Assembly: GCA_003116995.1 (NCBI GenBank)
Contig: BDSL01000138.1
Location: 62,001 to 126,000, forward strand
Length of the DNA stretch: 64,000 nucleotides
Source: Yamagishiella unicocca
Taxonomy: Eukaryota; Chlorophyta; Chlorophyceae; Chlamydomonadales; Volvocaceae
Direction of reading: 5' to 3'
In this document: positions 1-12,526 of the stretch, in pieces
Layout of the letters: each line of letters opens with the position of its first letter
How positions within the stretch are numbered: the stretch's first letter is position 1
Notes under the pieces: generated by a model
Told to the model about the DNA's origin: nothing
Database searches by the model: none
The model's input: the letters and a program-made list of their open reading frames with translations, nothing else
Translations under genes and position numbers: made by a program

Positions 1-310
1 CCACGGGTAGGGCGATGTCGCAATGCGTTAGTTAGTCCCCATGAACTCGGGTTGTGGTGGGCCGGGGGGATCGTACGACATGCTAGGCGCCACTCCTAAA
101 TCCCCCGGCTCGGACCGGCCCGGCCCAGCCGTAGCCCCATGCATCCATCCATCGCGTTCCTCGCCGGCCGGCCCGCCAGCCGCCATCCTGCCAGACCCCT
201 GCCTTCCCCCTTCCCCTTGTGCGCCCTCCGCCCCCTACCCCCCACTCCTCACCCTCCCCCCACTTGAAAAACACACACGTTTCTACCCCCATCCCACCCC
301 CATCCCGCAG
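1..310 (+). other. Left-edge intron of the WW-domain gene
   Basis: C-rich stretch ending in the acceptor CCCGCAG before 311. Because the next exon starts mid-codon inside a WW domain, the first half of that domain must lie outside or in an exon I cannot see here. Confidence 0.5.
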
Positions 311-3300
311 GGTCTACACTCACACTCCCACCGGCGAGGTCGCCTACCTGCACCCCTGCATCGACTACTACCGGGGAGCGCTCTTCATGGACTCTGGCGG
401 CTACCGGCAGCTGCTGCGAAATATGGAGACGCGGCCGCCCCTGGATGAAGAGGCACGTGGCAAGGCCAACCCGCCGTTAGCGACAAAGGGGATGGGATGC
501 CGTTAGCGACAACCGGGATGGATTGCGGTACCGGCAGTGTGCACCGTACAGTTTATTGCATGGCAACGGTTTGTACCGGTATCTGGTCACGGGCGGAGGA
601 CGAAGCGGTTGGTGGCGGTTTGATTGGTTGGTCGGTCGGTCAGGGGCCGGCCGGTTGCTTTGGGATGCTGTCGTGCCGGGGGGGTCGAAGAAGCGATTGA
701 TTGCGCCAAACAGTTGATGCGCAGCCTAATTCAGCTGCCTAAGTAAGCTTCCTAAATCAGCAGCTGAACGGACCAGCCCATCACATGACAGCCTTCCTTG
801 CCGCCGCCTTGCCCTCCTGCTGCCGCGATCCAACTTTGGATCTTACAGGTGACGCGCATGAACCAATACTTTGGGATCCACGAGGACGAGGACATATACA
901 TCCAGGAGGTGCGGCTGGGAGGGGATACCGGTAGATCACCTGAGGGGTCGGGTGGCGGGGGGCCGGTACATAAAAGGACCAGTAATATGACTGGGGAGAT
1001 GCAGCAGCGTGTGCATAGCCTGGTGGGGGGGGGGTGAGAGGAGACCCGGGGGAAGAGAGGGTGTTACGGAGCGTTACGGGCCTCTTAAGGGCTGCCACGG
1101 ATCTAAGCTAGCAGGGCTGAGTTGAGCCCCGGCGACGCGACCCTGACGCCTCCGCCCTCCCATAACCCCCTCTACCCTCCCTCCTCATCCTCGGCCCTCC
1201 CGTCACCTTCCCCGTCTCCTCCTCTCCACACCTTCAGGTCGGGCAGCTTGCTTGCGTGACGCCGCTGCCCGAGGGCTGGGCGGAGCTGGAGGACGTGGGC
1301 GCCGGCGTCGTGTCGTACAGGTGCGGTCTGGTGTCGTACGGTGTCAACCGCGTCGTACAAGTGCAGTTTGGTGCCGCCCGACCGGGCACCGAATGTGTGC
1401 TGAAGGCGCTCGCTTGTCACGCCTCACAGCAAGCTTACCCTTTCGCGGACACCATCAGGCGTGGCAATACACAGAAACCCCACTCCCACCCATCAATACC
1501 CGCCCCCCGCTTGCTCCTCCCCCCTCTCCCCCAGGGACAACCGCACGGGCGTCATCTTGGAGGAGCACCCCCTGGACACGTACTTCCGGGAGCTCCGAGA
1601 CCGCAGGAGGCGGGAGCTGGCCCGGCGGCGGCTGGCAGCGCTCAAGGCCATGCAGGTGCGGGTGTGCCGCCTAGGAGGCTAGACGGCACTAGAATATGAT
1701 AATATTATTATTATTATTATTGTTACGCCGGCCGGAGCCTGGCGTGTATTAAGGGGGTTGGGGAACTGAGGGGCGGACTCCGCCCCTACATGCCCGCACC
1801 ACCGGTGGCAGGCAGTAGACTTACTTGTAGAGGGCTCCGGACGTGGCAAGGTAGGCTAGATGATGGAATCGGCGCAATGGATGATGGAACCAGCGGTTTT
1901 TTCGGACTGCCGGCCGTACCCAAACTTGCATCCCTCACATGTACGGGTCTTGTGCTCAAGTCATGTGGTGCGTGGGTGTGTGCGCAGGCTATGATGGCGC
2001 TTCACCGCCGCAGCGGCGTCATCGGTCACGGCGACGACGGCGGCGGCGGCGGCGGTGATGACACGCACTCTGAGGGCGATGAGGACGACGATCCGCGGAT
2101 GGAGGGCCTGGCGGAGGAGTGGCGGCGGCTGCAGGTTCGTCGTGGATGGGCGCGTTGGGTGGGGCGACGAGGCGAGATCAATTGCGGCGCGCGTCGCCCC
2201 CCCCCCCCCGGTTCTCCCACCCACTGCACCTGCACCCATTCAAGCCTCAGATTCCTGACTCCCATTATCCTCCATTGCAGCGTATTCTTGCAGTCACCGG
2301 TATCAGACATTGTTAACCTGTCGTTAACCTGTCGTTGTTCGTTAACCTGTCGTTGTTCGCAAACGGCCTGTAGATATCCTCCGGAAAGCTCGCCGAGGCC
2401 CTGGCCGCAGTCCAGGCCGCCAACCAGCCCAGCGGCATCGCCAGCTACGCGCCCACATCATCAGCTGACCTCCTCGCCGCCGCCGCCGCCGCCATCGGCG
2501 GCGGCGGTGGCGGCGGCAGTGGCAGTGGCAGCGGCAGCGGGTACGACGCCGCCGTCAATAACATCCTGGCGGGGGCGCGCGGCGGCCGCGTCGGCTCCGC
2601 CGCCTTCCCGAGGCGACCCATGACGTCACCACGCAGCTGGTCGCCCGCCGCCTCCCTGCGCGGCGGCGTCGCCGCCGGGGTGTACGGCACCCCGGCGCCG
2701 CCGCCGCCGCCGCCGCTCCTCACGGGACCGGACGCAGGCCTCGGTGGCAGCCGCCGGGCCAGCGGCAGCGGCGGCGCGGAGGCGGCGGGCGGCGCCGCCG
2801 CCGCCGACGCCGGCGGGACGGTGGTGTCGTCGGGGGCGTTGAGGTCGCCTCGCGCGCGGGTGGCTTCGTCTCCGGGCCTTATGCCGGCGGCGGGGGGTCA
2901 GCCGGCGATCCTGCCGTCACCCCCCCGCAGCGCTCTGGGCAGCAAGAGGCCCAGCCGGCTGCAACTGCTAGGGCAGCCGTCCGGTAGCTACGCTGCGGGT
3001 ACGTACGGAGCCGTCGTATCCGGTTTCGTTGTCGTTGGCCGGAGTGTGGCTGTCACCCGCTTTGCATAACCGTTGGCATGTATTCTGTAATAGTAACAGG
3101 TCATGTTCATGGTCTCCTGCATTCGCCACTGCGCGTTTCTTACTTTCGGAGACTTGAATTAATAAAAGGAATTTATTTCATAGCTTCCTGGGTGATGTGC
3201 CTGGTATTTAGCCTTTGCAATCTGACCATAGTAATAACGTTGGATTGCTTCGCGCGCGCACATCTGCCGTGGGTCAAGCTTTGAATCGCGTTGCCGACAC

Positions 3301-5469
3301 GTTTGCGGTGCGTTCCCGGCGCAGGCGCTCCCGACTCGCCCAATGGCTCCCGGACCAACCCCCGGCTGTCCGAAGTCAACCCAGCTTGCACATCACCCAA
3401 GGCGAGCCGCGCCAGCACCGACGGCGCCAGCAGCGGCGGCGGCGGCGGCGGCGCCGCCGCCGCTGGCGCCGCCGACGTCGGTAGCTGCGACCTGTTCCCT
3501 GGGCCGTTGGGGGGCCCGTTATTGGAATGGGACCGGCTGATGCAGGTGGGCCGGCTGGAGGCGGCGACGACGGAGACGGCGGTGGCTAAGACGGCGGCGG
3601 CGGAGGCGGCGGGGGCGGAGGCGGCGGGGGAGGAGACGGCGGTGGCGCCCCCGACCTCGAGGCCGACGACGGCGGGTCCGTCGCCTGACGGCTTCGTGGA
3701 GCCTCACGGTGAGGGCTACTTCAGACCGACTGTAGCCGTTACAACAACAACCGACTGGACGCGGCATAGTCTACGGCGCGGCATAGCGGCCCGCATACAC
3801 ACAGTCCGATATGACGCCACACCACATCGCGTGACATCAGCCCCACCTTGCGTCTGATAACCGTACGGCAATCTGTTTTGTCTCGGTTCGAGGCACGCGA
3901 ACTGCAGTCGGTTGGTCGGTCAACTGACAGCTAGCCCTCGGTCGTGCGGTGCCTGCAGGTGCGTCTACCTCCTCCCAATTCGGACCCACATTCGAGCCCG
4001 CGGCCTCAGACGACGAGGACGCAATCTACGCACGGGCGGCGCAGGTGCGTGCGTCCTTCGTACAGTCGTACAGTCGTACTCGCGTCGCGCTGGCGGCGAC
4101 CCAGTTAAAGACCGCGGCTTGCGGGGCGGGTGCACGTCACGCGGCTAGCAGGCTTGGCAATACAATCCTGGCGACGACGAAAGGAGACACGATAACTTGG
4201 AGAATAAACAAAGTGAAACATCCTGACAAAGAAAGTTTGAAGTCAGGTTAACTTGCGGCACGAAGTGAAGCGCCATCAACTGTCACCCCGTACGCCATCA
4301 ACTGTCACCCCGTACGTAGCCCCAGGCCCCCTAGGTTATTGCTACTTACCGTGTCTCCCGCTTCCCGCCCCCTTCCTGGCCCCTTCCTGGCCCCCACCGC
4401 ACCGCACTCTCTTGAACCCACCCCCCCAGGCTATCCGCGCCTGCCGCCAGACTGTCGACAGCGCAACCTTCTACATCACGCTCCTGCCGCCGGAAGCAGC
4501 CCAGGCGCTGGCGTCGCTCCCTCGAGGTGAGGTCGAGTGGGTCGAGAGGTCGCGCGCTGACCGAGTGCGGCGGGAGGTCGCGAAGGAGACCCGTGGGTCG
4601 AGAGAGGGCGCCCAGGAGCATTGGGGGCCGGTAAGGGGGCATGCAGTATGAGGATCTTTTGGTGGGATTGAACGAAGGCAGGCTGGATTCTCCCTCCACC
4701 AAATACTCCCACCCTCCCCCAAATGCTCCCCGCCGCTGCTTGATTGCTTGCCCCCGATTCTGGCCTCAGGCTGGCTGAGCATCGTACGGCAGATCCCGCC
4801 CACGTGGGTCGAGCGGCTGCGCCTCACCTCCTGGCCTCAGCTGCTGACGTGGCTGCCGCATGACTGGGTGGAGAGGCTGCAGCAGCAGATGCAGCAGCAG
4901 CAGCAGCCACAGCAGGAGCCGGAGGAGGCCGGTGCGCTGGCGGCGCAGGTATGAGAGAGAGTGAGAGAGAGAGCGCACTGGCTGGCTGGGTGCCCTTTTA
5001 GAATAAGGTCGGCAGGGAACGAAGCAACGCGAGGGCACGATGTTTGCAGTGCACGCGCGAAGCGCTTGAATCGCGAGAACCCTCTTCCAGATGGGTCGCT
5101 CGTGATGCGGTTTTAGGGTGTGTGTTTTCCTCCAGGGGCTACAGGGGATACACCTGCACGCATTAATTGGCGTTGTCCCGAAACCCACCGATACCCCTCT
5201 CCTCCCCCTCTCCTCCCCCCCTCCTGCCCCTGCCCCTGTCCCGGTCCCGGTCCCGGCACTGGTTGATCACGTGTCTACCCGCTCGACCTTCAGGACTCTG
5301 GCGCCGGCGACCCGGCCCAACCAACAAACGGCCTGCCATCTTGGCTCCAGGTGCGCGCCGTACAATTGCGTGACGCGGCTCTTGGTGTGTGCCGTACAAT
5401 TGCGTCTGCGTCACGAGGGCCTTGGTGTGTGCCGTACAATTGCGTGACATCTTGGATCCAGGGTTGGGG

Positions 5470-5503
<34 letters not shown>

Positions 5504-8500
5504 ATGCCTCCGTACAATTGCTCACTCGTCACGCAACACCTTAGATACATGTACTGCACGTGCTCGCCCCCCATACACGGAACGGTCACGTGCTTGCAGG
5601 GCCTGCCGCCCGGCGTCTTGGCGGCCGTGGAGGCGCTGCTGTCGGCTGCTCTCCACCGAGACCAAGACACCGGATCCGGATCCGGCGCCGGAGCCGACGG
5701 CGCGGACGTCGGTGCCCAAGGCGAGGCCGGCGCTGGTGGTGACGAGGCGGAGCGGCTGCGGCTGCTGTTGGAGGCGCTGGCTGGTCCGACGGTACTGGCC
5801 AACCTGATGGGACTCAGCCCCGACCTCATCACTAGGTGAGCCGGACCTGGTAGCCGTCAACCCAAGTGCAGTAGCATGCGAGCGCGTCCAGGTGTCCGAA
5901 GGCTATGCACCAGCTACACTTCCTCAGTGTCAGGCGATGTGCCCGATGGTTCCCCCTGTTGGTCTGGAACCCACTGTAACCGTTACAACAACAACTAGTA
6001 AGGGTACAGGGACCCTGCGGAATGGTTACAGGGACCCAAAGTCCAATGTTTTCCTTTTCCTTTTTGGGAGTCGAGTTACCGGTTCCTTAATGTAATCCCC
6101 CTCCTCGCGTCCTCACCAGGCTGCTGGGCCTACCCGCTCAGGCGCTGCAGAACATCGCCGCCCTGGATGATGAGGCGCTCCAGGCCCTGGCCTCTCCGGA
6201 TCTGGATCCAGCCGCGCTCAGCCGGCTGCTGATTATGATGCCGCATCTGTCGTCCGAGTTGCTCATGCGGTAGGGCCAGCGGAATGCTTGTGCCGAGCCC
6301 GCGCGCTCTGAACGCAATCCCCCTGTTGCGCACGTGCACATGCACCGTTCTTGTACGACAAGTACACGCACATGGTTGTCGTACGGTCAGGGCTGGGGAT
6401 CTGTGCGAAATCTGAAATAACAATGTTTGGATCCAAAATCTGCATCGGCGTCCTCCCCAGGCTGCTGAAGCTGCCGCGGCGGGCGCTGGAGAACGTCGTG
6501 TCGCTGGAGGACGACGGGATCCAGGGCCTGGCCTCTCCGGATCTGGATCCAGCTGCGCTCAGCCGGCTGCTGGCCAGCATGCCGCCGGACCTGCTCGCCA
6601 GGTGCTTACCGTACCGTGCCGTACCGTGCCGTGCAGTGTAAAGCCCTTTACTAACCTATCTGTTTCGCAGCGCTCTCCCTTACCTCCCCCTCACCTCCCT
6701 GGCCGCGACTCCCACAGGCTGGCTGACGTACCAGCACCTGCGCTGCAAAAGGTCACGGCCCTGGATCCGGCCGGGATCCAGGGCCTCTCCTCGCCGGATC
6801 TGGATCCCGACAGCCTGAGCCACCTGCTGAGCAGGTTCTCCGCCACCGCCCTGGAGCTGCTCTCGCGCCTGGACGACCCTGCCGTACATCGCCTGGGGGA
6901 GATGGTTCCGGAGCCTGACGCTCCAGTGCTGTCGGCCATCCTCGTGGGCCTCGACGCGGATGCGCTCCGAAACCTGTCGGAGGCGCTGGGGGGACCACCC
7001 GCCGCCGCCGCCGCCGCCGCCGCCGGTCCCGCCGCTGGTCTCGGAGCGAGTGGTGACGACGTCGACGCTGTCGCGCCGCCGACGAGTGGCAAGGTGTGGG
7101 GCCGGTCGGTCGTTGCGGCGACGACGCCGGCGGCCGCCGACGGCGGTGCGGCGGTGTCTGTGCAGCCGGCTGGCAGTAGCAACGCCAGCGGCGTAAGTGA
7201 CGCTGGTAGCGACAGCGGCGCATTGACCCCCAGCGCCAGCGATCGCAGTAGCAGCGGCAACGACGCCGCCAGTGGGTCGTCCTCCCCGGCGCGAGCTACT
7301 GCCGCCGCCGAAGGCGCTGAGGGCAGCAGCCACAGCCGCAGCAGCAGCCCCGACAAGAGCGGCGAGGGCCGGCCCCGGAAGGGCCATCATCACCACCGCC
7401 ACCACCACCACAAGGACCACAAGGACCACCACCACGGCAACCAACTCCAACCTCCTGGATCCGGATCCCGCCAGTCTTCCCAGCACCACCTACACCACCA
7501 CCAACAACAACAACAGCAACATCATCTGCGGGGTCTCGGCGCCGGCCCGATGGCAGCCGCGGGCGCCCTGAGCTCGTTGGAGGGGCCCGTGTTGGGCGCA
7601 CTGCTGGCGGCACCACAGCCGGTGTTGCGGCTGGTGGCACGGCTAGACCGGCTGACGCTGAACAGGTGGGCCTACTGGGCCCCCCTGGGTTTGGTGGATG
7701 ATGCGGGAGGTGCAAAACACACCGACACGCGTTTACGTGACGTGGATGAGGCGGGAGGGGCGGAGATGTAGACCCGGCTACACGGCATAGCAAAAGGCGG
7801 GGGAAGGGGGTGTGTGGGGCCGGCGTGTGATGTCTGCGGGACTGTCTCATCCCTGGGCATCCCCGCCCCGCCGCCCCGCCGCCCTACGGGTTTCCTCCCA
7901 CCTCGCAACCCTCCCGGCCACCCCCCCACCCGCCCGGTTTTCGGACATCCACGGGTTTCCCTCGAACCCACCCGCCCGGTTCTTTTATTGTAACCCCCCA
8001 CCCCCACCCCACCCGCCCGCGCGCCCGGTTTTTTTATTGTACCCCCCCACCCCCACCCCACCCGCCCCGTGTTGTGCTCTCTAAACCCCACCCGCACCCA
8101 CCCACTTACTCGCGGATTCGCGGATCCTCTAACAAACCACCCACCCACCCACCCCCACCCACCCAGGCTTGCCGCCCTGCCAGAGGACCTGATTGTGGCT
8201 CTGCTCAAGCTATCCGCAGACGAGCTGTGGCGGCTGCTGGAGGTGGCTCATGAGGCCCAGGTGGGTGGGTCGCGTTTTTTCCTTCCAAAGGAAGGAACAA
8301 ATACATTGCTTGGCTGGCTGGCGGGGCGGCTGGCTGGCCGGCTGGCTGGAGCGCGGTGGCTGGGACGGTATTGGTGGGCGCGTGGGCGGGTGGTTTCGGG
8401 GCACTAAGCAGGAGCCAACCACTCTCAACCACCCTCCAATGCCCTTCCGTCTTTGTCGACCACTCGACCACTGTTTTCCACTTTGTCTGTACCCCCGCTT

Positions 8501-9808
8501 CCCCCGCCTCCCCCGCCTCCCCCGCCTCCCCCGCTTCCTCGAACCCCGCCTCCCCCGCCTCCCCCGCCTCCAGAGCCTCTCTCCTAGCTGGTTGGACGAC
8601 TTCCGCGCCTTTCTCGCACACCGAGCTGCCGCCGCAACCACCGAGAACCGTGGCACCCAGACAGCATCACCGGAGCCGACCGCGACGTCGCGCACGGGAA
8701 CACCTCTGCGAAATCCGTACCCAACATCGGCGGAGGGAACGCCCGCCGCGTCGCCGTCACCGTCGCCGCCGCCGCCGCCGCCGCCGTCGGCGCCCAAAGC
8801 TCCGTCGCCGATGCGACAGATGGCTTCCGACCGTTGGGCCCACTCGCTTCAACCGCAATCGTCAGCGACGTCGGTCGCTGAAGACGCGATCGCCTCGATC
8901 CGGGTGCGTCCGTTCCGCTGGTGCCTAGTTAGGCGACCAATTATTTCGCTGGTGCCTAGTAAGGCAACCAATTAAGACTTAGCCCCCAACTGATAAACTG
9001 ACAACTGGCAACGCGCTTCAGAAGTGCAGACCCCATGTCCACCGACCCGCCGACCCACCGCCGGATGGGCAGGCCTTAATACCCCGTGTCGTCAGCACGC
9101 AGTAATTGTCGTACCGTCGTACCGGCCCCCGACAGGCGATGGACGTTCACTCCCGACGGGACTTCGACACGCGGCCGGTCAACCCGGAGATCAAGCGCCG
9201 TGCCGCTGTCATGCGGGACAGGTGGGGGTGACGGGCGGGGGGGAGATGCATTGGCATGTGTATGGGTGCCGGGGTGATCCCCGGGGCCCGGCGGAGTAAT
9301 GTGGGTTTCGCCCAGCAAGTAAGCAAGTGTGTTTCGCCTTCACACTTGCTTCCCCCTGTAACCTTTACAACAACTTGCTCCCCCTGTTGTGTCTACTGAG
9401 CCTTAGTCATGTGTCGGATCCGATCCGCCGCGCGGGGCCTTACCCCTCCGTACCAACTAACCCAACCCACGCGGTCGTACATCACGTTTCTGTGTACAGG
9501 GACCTCAAGGCCGGCCCGGATGATCCGTACGGCGACGGCCCGGACGAGCTGCACTACAAGTCGTACCGCGAGTCCGACATAAAGCACCTGAAGCAGCGCA
9601 TCGTCCGCGTGGAGATGCAGCGCAGTCAAATGGGCGCCAAGCTGCTGCAGTACTCGCGACTCTACCAGCAGCAGCTCACAGCAACCAGCGCGCAGCTGAC
9701 GACGGCGCAGCGCGAGGTCTACGAGCTTCGGCAGGAGCTGGAGGTAGGTGGTGGCGGCGGTGATGGTGGTGGCTGTGGCGGTGATGGTGGTGGTTGTGCC
9801 GCCGCCGC

Positions 9809-9839
<31 letters not shown>

Positions 9840-11126
9840 AGCGTTCGCTAGTTAGTTGGTTGGTGGCTGGGTTGTTGTACGGCATGCGATACTGGCACAT
9901 CGAGAGGGGGTGGGGACGAGGGAGGTCTGCCGAGCTCTCGGCTGCTTCACTGCCAGCACTCGCGCAGCCGCCCTGCCACAACAAAGCCATTCTCTCTTCG
10001 CGCTTTCCTTGCTTCGCCCCCTCCCCCCAATGCCGTGTAACCGGTATTTCTTATTCCCCCCTCCCCCGTCAGGCTGCCAAAGCGGATCAGAGAGCGGCTC
10101 TGAGCCGGCTGGAGGCGGCGGCGGCCGCCCATGCGGAACTGGCCCTCATCGCCGCATTGCCGCAGGTGCGCCGGGTACCTGGTGCCGGGGATGGTGGCAG
10201 GGGTAGGGCTGCACCTGCAACGCTCCTGCTTTGTGCCTGCCGGGGAGGTGTGGTTGGCGTGGTGGTTGTTGTAACGGTTACAGTGGGTTCCAGACCAAGA
10301 AGTAGCACCATCGGGCGCATCGCCTGACACTGAACAAGACGGTGGTGGTGTGGTGTGGTGTGGTGGTATGTTTGGAGACACCAGGGTCAATTGGTCAGGT
10401 ACCGACAGGACAGCATCTTCCACCCAAACCCAACCAACCCAACCAACCCAACCAACCCAACCAACCCAACCAACCCAACCAACCAAACCCACCAAACCCA
10501 ACCCACCAAACCAAACCACACAGGTCCCTCCGGAGCTCCGAAGCCGGCTGTCGGTGCTGTACGACACAGCGGCCACCGTGTCGCAGACGCTGCCGCCTCC
10601 GTCGATGTCCATGTCGCTCTCGACTTCCGCCAGTCTGAGGAACATTGCAGCTGGCGGCGGCGGCGGCGGCGGCGGCGGCCTGCATTCACCGCAGCCATCG
10701 AGCCAGGTGCTGATGCTCCCAGACCATAACCCCCGGACAAGAGGCAGCCCCCTGCGTGGCGCGACCGTCAGCTGCAACGGCGGCGGCATCAGCAGCCTGC
10801 CGTACGCACGCGCGCTGCTCGGCGGCGGCCGCGCGAACATCCCCGGAGCCGGCGGCGGCGGCGGCGGCGGCGGTGGCAGCGGCGGTGGCGGCGGAGGCGG
10901 AGGCGGCCGCCGCGGCGCTTTCAGCACCAGCGGCAGCATGGACATGAGCTCCAAGTCGTACCAGCTGCCGCCGCTGTCGCAGCTGATCCACGAAATGGTG
11001 CAGGGCGGCGGCGGCGGCGGCGCCGGCGGCGGCGGCGAGCTGTCGTACGAGCACAGAGGCACGTTGCTGGCCATCGACTCCTTCGTGGACTCGGATTCAG
11101 CAGCGCGCAGGGGCTCCCTGCCTTAG
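311..11126 (+). CDS. Cep164-type WW-domain, coiled-coil protein (5' partial, ~21 exons)
   Basis: Recognised by splicing exons 311-452 (or 456), 849-908, 1238-1320, 1535-1655, 1988-2134, 2374-2998, 3325-3708, 3959-4044, 4430-4526, 4770-4948, 5294-5350, 5600-5835, 6120-6269, 6461-6601, 6718-7665, 8167-8260, 8574-8903, 9136-9221, 9500-9743, 10073-10165 and 10524-11126; phases match at every junction except the first, which needs a GC donor. About 1,635 residues lie in the window; the start is upstream. Order: second half of one WW domain, a complete WW module preceded by a YFGIHEDED helix as in Cep164, an acidic Gly-rich exon, Ala/Gly-rich linkers, helical repeats, a His/Lys-rich stretch, a coiled coil (9500-9743), and a poly-Gly tail ending RRGSLP. 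Cep164-type WW proteins sit at basal bodies and ciliary transition fibres; that role here is inferred from the WW module only. Tail and repeats match nothing I know. Confidence 0.8.
849..1655 (+). other. WW domain of Cep164 type (exons 849-908, 1238-1320, 1535-1655)
   Basis: The three exons splice in phases 0, 2 and 0 into one WW module: TPLPEGWAELED carries the first Trp, and after an intron at SYR the text continues DNRTGVILEEHPLDTYF, where His-Pro replaces the usual Trp-Pro end. A short helix before it (NQYFGIHEDEDIYIQE) is the extension known from Cep164 and related ciliary WW proteins. The exon ending at about 452 encodes another WW second half (RVYTHTPTGEVAYLHP), so at least two modules are in tandem. 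WW domains bind Pro-rich ligands; the second Trp is absent in both copies, so binding may be altered. Confidence 0.75.
5465..5503. repeat. (TG)n microsatellite
   Basis: Uninterrupted TG/TGT run in the intron 5351-5599 of the WW-domain gene. Confidence 0.8.
6718..7665 (+). other. Large exon with third helical unit, Ser/Gly-rich linker and His-rich tract
   Basis: Part of the WW-domain gene. It opens with a third SPDLDP unit, continues into an Ala/Gly/Ser-rich disordered linker, then a His/Lys tract around 7384-7440 and a second His/Gln tract around 7480-7530, and closes with a further Leu-rich helix (LVARLDRLTLNR). The splice ends are CACAG before 6718 and AG|GTGGGC after 7665. His tracts may bind metal or be simple triplet expansions; nothing decides this here. 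Confidence 0.6.
9500..10165 (+). other. Coiled-coil segment of the WW-domain gene
   Basis: Exons 9500-9743 and 10073-10165 encode a charged segment beginning DLKAGPDDPYGDGPDELHYK and then long heptad-like helices (IKHLKQRIVRVEMQRSQMG and LTTAQREVYELRQELE), followed by an Ala-rich helix. A coiled coil after WW modules is also seen in Cep164, where it mediates self-association and docking; here this is inference. Confidence 0.6.
10428..10494. repeat. CCAACCCAA-type simple repeat
   Basis: Alternating AACC/AACCC units in the intron preceding the last exon of the WW-domain gene. Confidence 0.75.
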
Positions 11127-11303
11127 TTTCTGTCGCCTGCATCCGACTCCTTTCTTTCCATTTTCGTTCTCCGGCTCCGTAGCTTGCAATTCCCATTTCT
11201 GGCTTTTTTTATTTCGGTTATTAGCGCGCGCGCGCGCGCGAGGTGGGGGAGGTGGTGGTAGTAATCGTTGCCGTTGGCTCTGCTGACAATGGTGTGGTGT
11301 GCT

Positions 11304-11308
11304 TGTAA
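11304..11308 (+). terminator. Poly(A) signal TGTAA of the WW-domain gene
   Basis: TGTAA lies 178 bases after the stop codon at 11124-11126, a normal spacing for chlorophycean algae, which use UGUAA instead of AAUAAA. Confidence 0.55.
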
Positions 11309-12521
11309 ATATGGTTGGGGGCGGCATGTAGCCTAAACGGGCCGCGCAGGAGTGTGTGTGTGTGTGTGTATTTGGAAGGTGTACGGAAGGTAGGATTCCC
11401 GCTCGGCGGGAGGGGAGATCTCGTGGATCCGTGTGCGGGACTGGCTGCCCCGTTCTTCGCTGGCTCGGAACACCCTGCGCTTCTAGCAGCAAAGTGGTCG
11501 CCATAGACCTCGCCGTACAGGTTTTGGAGCTGACATACTTACAAAGGAGCATTGGAGGTGATACATACCGGTGTTGGCGCCTAAATTCTGAGGCGGCCTT
11601 TTGCAGTGGTAACGGGGCGCGACCGGTGTAGTTGGGTTGGTTGGTACGACCAACTACTCTTAGCCCCAGCATTGCACTACTGATGCTGTCGCCGCAAGAG
11701 ACAACTGCATTAATCGCTTGGCTAGATGAACGCCCTGACGTCAGCAAAATGAGTGTGGCAGTGGCATCGCGCTGAGAGAGGCGTGGGCCGCCCAGAAGGA
11801 GTTGACAACAGTCACTCACGGCTGCAACGGGCGGTCGTTACCAGGCAGTTGGTTACCACTGCTTCCTGCGTTCGTTCCTGCGCCGTCTGACTCCCATCAG
11901 TTCGAAATTTGCGGTTGGCCATGAACGGTTATGGCGAGAGATGTTTAGGCAGTGCGAAGAGGCTAGGGCTACTCCGGTACCTGCTGCCCAGCCAGGAGGC
12001 CAGCATCCTAAATCGCCAAGCCGAAAATCACTGGCAAACGCGGCCGGCAGCCGATCAAGCCGCAAACAACCGTGTTTAACTGACAGTGTGATGTGCGTAC
12101 GGCGGAGGCGGCCAAATACTAGTCGAACTGTGTTCTAGTAGTGCGTTGTTTCTTGAAGGTGGCTGGGTTCCGAAGCGGTGACTTGGTTTCGGGGCAGTCG
12201 CTCGGCTGCGAGCTCACATGTCAGCCATATGCCTCATCGGCGGTTCGCTGTCTAGCTAGGGGCCATCTGATGTGTCAACTGTTTCATTGCGCACGCTCGT
12301 CTCTTCTGCGCGAGGATCTAAGGGTTGATGCGTCGGCGTACAGTTTCAAATGGGCGCGGCAGGCGTGTACCAGATGTGGTGTCCTGGCGACGCTCCGCAG
12401 AAGGAAGCCGGCGGCTCGCACCTCAGGTTTGGTCCGGCGAAAAGACCGGTGTGAGAAGCGGCCCGAGAATGGTAACATCGGCTGTGCGCGCCCGTGGGCT
12501 CCAATCATGATATATGTGTGT

Positions 12522-12526
12522 TTACA
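12522..12526 (-). terminator. Poly(A) signal TGTAA (minus strand) of the WSC/PAN gene
   Basis: On the minus strand TGTAA lies about 290 bases past the stop codon at 12817-12815 and is the first such signal downstream. It would end the minus-strand transcript well before the plus-strand gene that converges on it. Confidence 0.45.

Larger units (their letters stand above)
4430..8260 (+). other. Leu-rich helical repeat region with duplicated exons
   Basis: Exons 4430-4526, 4770-4948, 5294-5350, 5600-5835, 6120-6269, 6461-6601, 6718-7665 (start) and 8167-8260 encode short Leu/Ala-rich amphipathic helices. Three consecutive units share the plan RLL.LP..AL(Q/E)N(V/I), then a SPDLDP turn, then LSRLL. 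The first two of these exons are phase 2 at both ends, so each can be duplicated without shifting the frame. No named repeat family fits; it resembles generic alpha-solenoid units. Confidence 0.6.

Noticed and set aside
7384..7530. His-rich segment as a metal transporter loop
   Set aside because: No membrane helices flank it and it lies within a soluble, low-complexity linker; simple triplet expansion is enough.
11097..11819. 240-codon minus-strand ORF past the WW-domain gene
   Set aside because: It overlaps the 3' end of that gene antisense, lacks a recognisable domain and has no consistent neighbouring exons.
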